Positions 1 to 3,758 of a stretch of DNA of 5,892 bases are shown here, piece by piece. Below the pieces are notes generated by a model. That model was given only the letters and a program-made list of their open reading frames with translations. It did no database searches and was not told the origin of the DNA. The DNA lies in the NCBI GenBank assembly GCA_019747455.1, contig JAIEQT010000214.1, positions 1 to 5,892 of the forward strand, given 5' to 3'. Within the stretch, counting starts at the first letter, position 1. Each line of letters opens with the position of its first letter. The DNA is from Chitinophagaceae bacterium (lineage in GTDB: Bacteria > Bacteroidota > Bacteroidia > Chitinophagales > Chitinophagaceae). The position numbers and the translations under genes are program-made.

Positions 1-6
1 CAAGCT

Positions 7-22
7 TGGCACGTCCTTTGCC
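7..22 (+). promoter_or_regulatory. Sigma-54-type (-24/-12) promoter-like sequence
   Basis: The sequence TGGCACG-TCCT-TTGC matches the sigma-54 consensus TGGCACG-N4-TTGC, with the invariant GG (8-9) and GC (20-21) separated by the required 10 bases. The predicted transcription start is near position 33, which is just inside the coding sequence that opens at 28, so it cannot simply be that gene's own promoter unless translation starts elsewhere. It also contains a short inverted repeat, TTGGCA/TGCCAA. It may be a host promoter left beside an inserted element, or a chance match. The motif is certain as sequence; its function is inferred. Confidence 0.45.
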
Positions 23-27
23 AAATT

Positions 28-912
28 ATGGTGGATTTTAACCTACCAAGATTGACTATTAACGATTTTCTCTCCCGCTATCCAAATGATGACATCTGCT
101 TACAGGAAATATTTAACGCCAGATACAGCCAGCTAAAAACCTGTCCTTCATGTAACAGGGAGTTTCCGAAATTCTACCGGGTAAAGAAACGCAAATGCTA
201 CGAATGCAGCAAGTGTGGCCATCAGATTTACCCATTGGCCGGTACGGTAATAGAAGGAACTGGAACTCCCTTGATGAAATGGTTCTATGCCATGTACCTA
301 TTCTCTGTTTCCAAGAATGGGGTTAGTGCCAAAGAACTGCAGAGGCATCTCGGCATCACTTACAAATGTGCTTGGCGTATCGGGCATAAAATCCGTGAAC
401 TGATGAGGAGTAAGCCCAGAGAAAGGCTTTCAGGAACAGTCGAAATAGACGAATCCTTATTCGGTGGTAAAGCTAAGCGGGGAAGTAAACGCGGTTGGGG
501 TGCCGGTAACAAGATTTGTCTGCTTGGTATGATTGAGCGTGGCGGCAATGTCCGTATCACACCTATTCCAAACAGGGAAAAGGTAACTATACTACCACTT
601 ATTGTTGAGAATGTTCAACCCGGTACAATTATCAATACAGATGAATTCCATGTTTACAGATCACTTACCGCGCATGGGTTTAAACATGAGAAAGTAAACC
701 ATTCCAAATACCAGTGGGCAAACATGAAAGCCTATACAAATTCCATGGAAGGGTACTGGTCAAATTTGCAGAAATCAATCTTCGGTACTCATACCTATGT
801 CAGTGCAAAATATTTGAACAACTACTTGGGAGAGTTTGAATTCAGGCACAACAACAGGAAAGCCGATTGTATGTTCAATGCAATAGCTCAGTTATTCTTC
901 CCTTGCTGCTGA
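28..912 (+). CDS. IS1595-family (ISXO2-like) DDE transposase, copy A
   Basis: This 294-residue protein is a cut-and-paste or co-integrate type DDE transposase of the IS1595/ISXO2-like group. The N-terminus has a zinc ribbon (CPSC at 39-42 and CSKC-type pair C60/C63), typical of this family for DNA binding. It is followed by a helical region (KNGVSAKELQRHLGI, about 97-110, then TYKCAWRIGHKIR). The catalytic core follows: D141 in EIDE, D205 in NTDE and E241 in NSMEGYWS, then the FRHNNR motif near 272-277 that commonly ends the domain. Length and all three acidic residues look intact, so activity is possible. The ATG at 28 is chosen as the first Met, but the frame stays open to the window edge, so a start further upstream cannot be excluded. 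The last five residues (FFPCC) fall in the 21-bp overlap with transposase B on the opposite strand and may be altered. Confidence 0.9.
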   Translation: MVDFNLPRLTINDFLSRYPNDDICLQEIFNARYSQLKTCPSCNREFPKFYRVKKRKCYECSKCGHQIYPLAGTVIEGTGTPLMKWFYAMYLFSVSKNGVSAKELQRHLGITYKCAWRIGHKIRELMRSKPRERLSGTVEIDESLFGGKAKRGSKRGWGAGNKICLLGMIERGGNVRITPIPNREKVTILPLIVENVQPGTIINTDEFHVYRSLTAHGFKHEKVNHSKYQWANMKAYTNSMEGYWSNLQKSIFGTHTYVSAKYLNNYLGEFEFRHNNRKADCMFNAIAQLFFPCC

Positions 913-1773
913 TGAATTATGGATAATCTCAAGAAGGTCGGCCCTGATCTGTTTCGATCTGTGTCTGCGGTTATGCCTGAAACTGGCTTCATCCAGATAC
1001 TGCTGCAACCATTTCCTGCTTACATGAACATAAGTCCCTCTGATTGACCGCTTGATTACCGACCAGTGAGATTCGATTGCATTTGTGGTCACTTCACCCT
1101 TTTGCCAGTTATAATGATTATGTGCAACAAAGTCATGTTTGTAACCCTCCTGAGTAAGTGTTCTATAGACGCCGTGTTCATCACTGAATACAACTGAACC
1201 TTCCTTTACATTGGCTTTGATGAGCGATATGAGCGTTTTCTTATCCCTATTCTTCACAACGAATGTTCTTACCTCACCATTGCTTTGCAAAATGCCGAAT
1301 ACACAGGCTTTGTTCACAATGCCGTTGCCATTCTTGTTCTTACCGCCTATGTAGGTCTCATCAACTTGAATAGTACCGGTCAACTTGGCTAATTGACCAT
1401 TTTTCATAATGCTGCGGATGAGATTGCTCATCCGCCAAGCACATTTATAAGTTACTTCTATCGTCCGTTGTAGTTCACACGCGCTAACACCATTCTTTGA
1501 ATTGCTGAACATCTCTATCGCCTTAAACCACTTCCATAGAGAGGTCTTGCTGTTTTCCATGATCGTGCCAACAAGCGGATAAATTTGATAACCGCATCCG
1601 GCACATTCGTAACACATTCTTCCGTTGACATGGTGGAAACTGCTCTCTTTGCTACATCCGGCACACATTCGTTTCTTTACTGGTGGGGTACCATAAAACA
1701 GTTTATCAAGATAATCTTTGTCCGAGGGGTGCATACTTGGTAAGTCCAGTGGGTGTGTATCCAGTATTTTCAT
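892..1773 (-). CDS. IS1595-family (ISXO2-like) DDE transposase, copy B
   Basis: This is a second, clearly different member of the same family, 293 residues, on the opposite strand. It has the zinc ribbon (CAGC at 37-40, C57/C60), the shared KNGVSACELQRTIEVTYKCAWR block (94-114), and the catalytic triad D138 (QVDET), D198 (FSDEH) and E234 (NAIESHWS). FRHNRR lies near 265-270. It aligns with copy A along its whole length but has many substitutions, so the two are not a recent duplication. The start codon at 1773-1771 lies inside an inverted repeat (1751-1786), a common way for insertion sequences to limit translation from read-through transcripts. Its C-terminal codons overlap the end of copy A by 21 bp. 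Both reading frames are intact, so it may be functional. Confidence 0.9.
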   Translation of the reverse strand: MKILDTHPLDLPSMHPSDKDYLDKLFYGTPPVKKRMCAGCSKESSFHHVNGRMCYECAGCGYQIYPLVGTIMENSKTSLWKWFKAIEMFSNSKNGVSACELQRTIEVTYKCAWRMSNLIRSIMKNGQLAKLTGTIQVDETYIGGKNKNGNGIVNKACVFGILQSNGEVRTFVVKNRDKKTLISLIKANVKEGSVVFSDEHGVYRTLTQEGYKHDFVAHNHYNWQKGEVTTNAIESHWSVIKRSIRGTYVHVSRKWLQQYLDEASFRHNRRHRSKQIRADLLEIIHNSSAAREE

Positions 1774-1786
1774 GGATACTACACCC
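1751..1786 (-). promoter_or_regulatory. Inverted repeat enclosing the transposase B start codon
   Basis: GGGTGTGTATCCA (1751-1763) and TGGATAC-T-ACACCC (1773-1786) are inverted copies, giving a 13-bp stem with one bulged base (1780) and a 9-base loop. In the transposase B mRNA the A of the ATG pairs in the stem and the TG lies in the loop, so the start codon would be masked. One arm also encodes residues 4-8. The arm TGTGTATCCA (1754-1763) is identical to half of the palindrome between the lipoprotein and XRE genes, so it could instead be a protein-binding site. Confidence 0.5.
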
Positions 1787-1833
1787 CTAAACCATCTGAG
1801 GTTCCCTGAACTACCTACCCTGAATCAATAGAT

Positions 1834-1864
1834 TTTGAATTTTGAAGAATAACTATTAGATTTA
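1834..1864 (+). promoter_or_regulatory. Bacteroidota-type promoter of the left RNA element
   Basis: TTTG (1834-1837) and TAGATTTA (1857-1864) are separated by 19 bases and fit the Bacteroidota -33/-7 pattern TTTG-N19..21-TAnnTTTG with one mismatch. The same two boxes with the same spacer occur at 3119-3149. Between the two copies the boxes are identical while 8 of the 19 spacer bases differ, which suggests selection on the boxes. Similarity between the two elements starts at this TTTG. The predicted transcription start is near 1869. Confidence 0.55.
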
Positions 1865-1904
1865 AAAAGCAAAAAGCCGTCTGATACAAAAGAACAGACG
1901 GCTT
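1864..1904 (-). terminator. Intrinsic terminator for the lipoprotein gene (minus strand)
   Basis: Read on the minus strand, the 10-bp stem AAGCCGTCTG/CAGACGGCTT is followed at once by TTTTTGCTTTTT, a good intrinsic terminator. It lies about 120 bases beyond the lipoprotein stop codon. The same stem is H1 of the plus-strand RNA element, so this sequence may serve both strands. The right copy keeps the same arrangement. Confidence 0.6.
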
Positions 1905-1909
1905 CTCAC

Positions 1910-1963
1910 CAAAAACTAATTTCTTCCAGTTATTACCAAAAACCAATTTTTCTCGGTTATTAC
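1910..1963 (+). repeat. Tandem 27-bp duplication inside the left RNA element
   Basis: Unit 1 (1910-1936) and unit 2 (1937-1963) match at 22 of 27 positions. Each starts CAAAAAC and ends GTTATTAC, and each contains a version of the 5' arm and first loop bases of stem H2. Unit 2 pairs better with the 3' arm at 1971-1988 than unit 1 does. The right element has a single unit, so this is a copy-number difference between the paralogous elements. Confidence 0.8.
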
Positions 1964-1988
1964 ACAAGAAAACCGGTAAGGATTGGTT

Positions 1989-2023
1989 CAAGAGGAACCC
2001 ACACCGGTTCCTCTTGTTATTTA
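1989..2023 (+). terminator. Stem H3 with U-rich tail, end of left RNA element
   Basis: An 11-bp perfect stem (CAAGAGGAACC with its complement, 6-base loop) is followed on the plus strand by TTATTTATT. This is a modest intrinsic terminator for plus-strand transcription running towards the lipoprotein stop codon at 2024. On the minus strand no T-tract follows, so it is less likely to stop the lipoprotein transcript. Confidence 0.45.
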
Positions 2024-2785
2024 TTACTGTACCGCTGATAACATCTTGGTTTGTATCTTCACCATCTTGGCTATCTGACTGGAAGACAATGCCTTAGTAT
2101 TCTGTGCTTTCTGCAAGCTGGTTTGCAGATTTGTTGCCTTTTCCATGATGGCCGGGTAATCTGCCAGTGCGGATTGGTCTCCCTGCTTTGCTTTCTTGTA
2201 TAGTTTTACGTAATCATCAACGTATGATTCATAATCTGCCAGTACCTTATCCCAATCCTCACTGCCCGCATTCTGGCTATCGGTAGTCCCTGTTGTACTT
2301 TCTGATTTGGAGGAGGCAGTAAAATCTGCCCCTGACAATTCAAAACCTTCCGTTTCTTTCATAATTCTGGACAGCCGTTCTTTATCTGCGAAATATTCCC
2401 ATTCGAAGCTGATCGTAGCCACCTTGCCGACATTGCCCTTGAGAAGATCACCTACTTTGGCCCACTCATCAACAGTTGCGGGATGCAGGTTCAAGCCTAT
2501 GTCAGGGACTGCCGCACCACTTTTATCAAGTGGTATTAACGACAAATTGCCCATTTCCGGGTTCTGCCCACTGTAACTGGCAGTTAATTCAATCTTTACC
2601 GGGATAGTGATTGTATTACCTACAGGTTTTAAGGTGTAATCACCCGGAACCACTTTCAGGTACTTGCTTCCATCTCCTGTGATGTTCACAGAGCCAACAC
2701 TAATTGTCTTTTCTTTCGCGGCTTCTGGACCGCAGGAGGATAATAATCCCACCAATGCTACAATAGCAGTCAGTTTTAGTTTCAT
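2024..2785 (-). CDS. Secreted lipoprotein with C-terminal helical domain, function unknown
   Basis: The 253-residue product starts with a lipoprotein signal: MKLKL, a hydrophobic stretch (6-15) and the lipobox LSSC with the lipidated Cys at 18, followed by GPE. It should be exported and anchored to a membrane. Residues 25-152 look like a beta-rich domain (alternating hydrophobic stretches such as TITIPVKIELTASYSG). Residues 153-176 form a Ser/Thr-rich linker. Residues 177-253 are helical and charged (DWDKVLADYESYVDDYVKLYKKAKQGD); they resemble a Bacteroidota domain of unknown function, possibly DUF6591, by recollection only. The ATG at 2785 gives the best signal peptide; ATG 2803 (MSKPVT before it) is possible, and the frame continues upstream to 2929 but would run into the XRE gene. 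The gene is divergent from the XRE gene across a palindrome that is 50 bp upstream. Function is not known. Confidence 0.8.
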   Translation of the reverse strand: MKLKLTAIVALVGLLSSCGPEAAKEKTISVGSVNITGDGSKYLKVVPGDYTLKPVGNTITIPVKIELTASYSGQNPEMGNLSLIPLDKSGAAVPDIGLNLHPATVDEWAKVGDLLKGNVGKVATISFEWEYFADKERLSRIMKETEGFELSGADFTASSKSESTTGTTDSQNAGSEDWDKVLADYESYVDDYVKLYKKAKQGDQSALADYPAIMEKATNLQTSLQKAQNTKALSSSQIAKMVKIQTKMLSAVQ

Positions 2786-2835
2786 TGTTACTGGTTTAGA
2801 CATTAATAAAATTTTGCTGACTAAAATAAATTTTT

Positions 2836-2861
2836 TTTTGGATACACATGTGTATCCAAAA
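2836..2861. promoter_or_regulatory. 26-bp perfect palindrome, probable XRE operator
   Basis: Every base from 2836 to 2861 is paired across the centre (2848/2849). The core is GGATACACA followed by its complement, flanked by TTTT/AAAA. It lies in the 105-bp gap between the lipoprotein start (2785) and the XRE start (2891), 29 bp from the latter. A dimeric helix-turn-helix repressor encoded next to a symmetrical site is the classic arrangement, so autoregulation and control of the lipoprotein gene are inferred. I found no clear -33/-7 promoter pair around it for either gene. It could also form a cruciform or hairpin. Confidence 0.65.
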
Positions 2862-2890
2862 GGTTTTTTTCTCAGACCGACTTTTAGGGA

Positions 2891-3106
2891 GTGAAGAATA
2901 CAGCAAGAATCAAAGAGTTTGGTCGGCATCTAAGGCGGCTTAGGGAAGACGCGGGGATGAGCCAGCAGGAACTTGCTGATACTGCCGACATAGCCAAGAT
3001 AACCATCCAGCGCATCGAGAATGCAAAGTATAGCGCGACACTGGACATGCTGATAACCATAGCCAAAGCGTTAAAGATGTCAGTTAGTGAACTGGTGGAT
3101 TTCTAA
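2891..3106 (+). CDS. Small XRE-family helix-turn-helix regulator
   Basis: This 71-residue protein is a single HTH_3/XRE domain with nothing added. The helix-turn-helix covers about residues 24-46: SQQELADTADIAKITIQRIENAK, with the family hallmarks SQ.ELA and the R-IE motif. The C-terminal part (51-71) matches the usual end, with LITIAKALKMSVSELVDF. The start must be GTG at 2891, because a TAG stop lies in frame at 2885-2887 and the next Met (residue 23) is inside the HTH. AGGGA directly touches the GTG, too close for a normal ribosome site. It probably binds as a dimer to the palindrome at 2836-2861 and controls itself and the divergent lipoprotein gene. Its stop codon is 12 bp before the promoter-like motif of the right RNA element. 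No toxin, protease or phage gene that would suggest another role is beside it. Confidence 0.88.
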   Translation: MKNTARIKEFGRHLRRLREDAGMSQQELADTADIAKITIQRIENAKYSATLDMLITIAKALKMSVSELVDF

Positions 3107-3118
3107 CTGTAAAAATGC

Positions 3119-3149
3119 TTTGGATTGCAGAAAATAATTGTTAGATTTA
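3119..3149 (+). promoter_or_regulatory. Bacteroidota-type promoter of the right RNA element
   Basis: TTTG (3119-3122), a 19-base spacer and TAGATTTA (3142-3149) repeat the arrangement at 1834-1864 exactly. The motif begins only 12 bp after the XRE stop codon. Its presence suggests that the structured element downstream is a separate transcription unit and not merely the 3' untranslated region of the XRE mRNA. Confidence 0.55.
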
Positions 3150-3186
3150 AAATGCAAAAGCCGCCCAATACAAAAGAGTGGGCGGC
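3148..3186 (-). terminator. Minus-strand intrinsic terminator within the right RNA element
   Basis: On the minus strand the 8-bp GC-rich stem (GCCGCCCA/TGGGCGGC) is followed by TTTTGCATTTT. It parallels the terminator used by the lipoprotein gene at the left element. The only minus-strand coding sequence entering it now is the truncated transporter, which suggests an earlier convergent gene was lost here. Confidence 0.5.
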
Positions 3187-3287
3187 CCAGAACTGATTTT
3201 TTCCGGTTATTACAAAAGAAAACCGGGAAGGATTGGTTCAAACAGGAAGACACCGTACATGTCTTCCTGTTTCATTATGTATTTACT
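3154..3287 (+). ncRNA. Candidate structured small RNA, right copy
   Basis: This is the paralogue of the left RNA element, in the same orientation. H1 is an 8-bp stem (3160-3167/3179-3186) with loop ATACAAAAGAG. H2 is an 18-bp stem (3191-3208/3221-3238), fully paired if five G-U pairs are allowed, with loop ATTACAAAAGAA. H3 is a 12 to 13-bp stem (3239-3251 region/3261-3272). Compared with the left copy, H1 has changed T-A to C-G twice and G-C to A-T once, and H3 has swapped G-C for C-G, while loops are almost unchanged. The loops of H1 and H2 share TACAAAAGAR. G-U pairs in H2 would be mismatches on the minus strand, which supports plus-strand RNA. Read-through from the XRE gene could also make it. 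No known RNA family is recognised. Ends are approximate. Confidence 0.55.
3240..3284 (+). terminator. Stem H3 with weak U-rich tail, end of right RNA element
   Basis: AAACAGGAAGAC (3240-3251) pairs perfectly with 3261-3272, and one more A-T pair closes a 7-base loop. The sequence after it on the plus strand (TTTCATTATGTATTT) is U-rich but interrupted, so termination may be inefficient. The trailing TTTACTG resembles the sequence holding the lipoprotein stop codon at the left element. Confidence 0.4.
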
Positions 3288-3304
3288 GAAACAAACTGTA
3301 TCTC

Positions 3305-3673
3305 CTAAATGTATTTCTGGAGCATGGATACGTGCAACTGGACAACATGTTTACAGGGGATAATTATCTTAGGTATTAAACCTATCGCAAATGTGGATCC
3401 CCCCATCAAAACAAGCGTGAGTAAAAAAGTATATTTTCTACCTACCATATCGCCTAAACGGCCGAATACCAAAGCGCCAAACGGACGAACAATGAAACCT
3501 GCTGCAAAAGTGGCGAGGGTTGATAATAAAGCTGCTGTAGGATTTGTTTTTGGGAAAAACTGTGTGGCAATAACAGTTGCTAAACTGCCGAAAATATAAA
3601 AATCGTACCACTCAATTAACGTACCTAGTGAGGAAGCCGTAATTACTTTGCGTAGGGTATTTTTTTCTGCCAT
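3305..3673 (-). pseudogene. Truncated MHS-type major facilitator transporter (N-terminal fragment)
   Basis: The fragment starts at the ATG at 3673 and keeps about 101 genuine residues. These include ASSLGTLIEWYDFYIFG in the first membrane segment (about 11-35), a second segment (45-63) with GFIVRPFGALVFG, the MFS motif A-like loop GRLGDMVGRK (71-80), and the start of the third segment ending in FAIGLIP. The EWYDF signature is typical of the metabolite:proton symporter group (ProP/ShiA-like), whose members usually have over 400 residues and 12 membrane segments. From residue 102 the translation (KIIIPCKH...) no longer looks like a transporter and ends at TAG 3305, so the gene is cut at about 3358-3372. 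It cannot work as a transporter. The substrate is unknown; the divergent acs neighbour makes a carboxylate plausible. The longer reading frame to 3721 adds an atypical N-terminus and is less likely. Confidence 0.85.
3358..3372. other. Junction between accessory DNA and the host transporter gene
   Basis: Transporter-like coding sequence ends at the Pro codon at 3371-3373, and unrelated sequence lies to its left. A 10-bp palindrome, GATAATTATC (3359-3368), sits at the join. The other half of the transporter gene is not in the window, so the left junction and any target-site duplication cannot be seen. Either an insertion or a deletion could have made this join. Confidence 0.6.
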
Positions 3674-3758
3674 ACATTTAAAATCTTTTGACAAACTACT
3701 TAAATTGAAGCAAATAGCCAAGTAACTATGCAGTATATTTAAGGCCTAATTGAGCGCA

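Larger units (their letters stand above)
1..1823. mobile_element. IS1595-family insertion region with two transposase genes, ends not resolved
   Basis: Two tail-to-tail ISXO2-like transposase genes fill this stretch almost without gaps. The left end of the element lies outside the window or within the first 27 bases. On the right, the non-coding DNA from 1786 to about 1823 finishes with CTACCTACCC, which on the minus strand starts GGGTAGGTAG. Members of this family commonly have termini starting with GG, so this is a possible terminal inverted repeat. No matching copy is visible inside the window, so the boundaries are guesses. It could be two elements nested or abutted, or one element with two transposase genes. 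Confidence 0.45.
1869..2028 (+). ncRNA. Candidate structured small RNA, left copy
   Basis: I do not recognise this as a named RNA family. Three stem-loops follow the promoter-like motif. H1 is a 10-bp stem (1874-1883/1895-1904) with loop ATACAAAAGAA. H2 is an 18-bp stem with one mismatch (1941-1958/1971-1988) and loop ATTACACAAGAA. H3 is an 11-bp stem (1989-1999/2006-2016) directly abutting H2. A diverged copy at 3154-3287 has the same three stems, with compensatory changes in H1 (three base pairs), H2 and H3. H2 uses several G-U pairs that exist only in plus-strand RNA, so the plus strand is favoured. The 27-bp tandem duplication before H2 is present only here. The 3' end approaches or overlaps the end of the convergent lipoprotein gene. 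Alternatives are a convergent-gene terminator region or a structured mobile-element end. Ends are approximate. Confidence 0.55.

Noticed and set aside
1869..2028. 6S RNA, tmRNA or riboswitch
   Set aside because: The three consecutive hairpins lack the single long bulged stem of 6S RNA and any tRNA-like end, and no gene follows on the same strand in a way that suits a riboswitch.
2827..2834. XRE or lipoprotein promoter -7 box in the A/T-rich gap
   Set aside because: The poly-A/T sequence produces several partial matches, none with a properly spaced -33 box.
2786..2929. Longer lipoprotein start at 2929
   Set aside because: It would add 48 residues with no signal-peptide character, span the palindrome, and overlap the XRE coding sequence; the Met at 2785 gives a proper lipoprotein signal.
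3101..3146. Integron attC-like site: TTCTAAC ... GTTAGAT around the XRE gene end
   Set aside because: GTTAGAT fits GTTRRRY, but TTCTAAC fails the first base of RYYYAAC, the interior is barely palindromic, and the left element reads ATTAGAT. The conserved structure lies outside such a site, so a cassette array is not supported.
1834..3289. CRISPR array or retron RNA
   Set aside because: Only two copies about 1.28 kb apart with diverged sequence, no spacers, no cas genes and no reverse transcriptase in the window.
3178..3363. Plus-strand 61-codon frame across the right RNA element and junction
   Set aside because: It starts inside H1, has low-complexity composition without any recognisable motif, and crosses the junction of unrelated sequences.
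3734..3741. acs promoter -7 box TATATTTA
   Set aside because: One mismatch to TAnnTTTG, but the nearest upstream TTG is 26 bases away instead of about 19-21, so it is too weak to list as a promoter.
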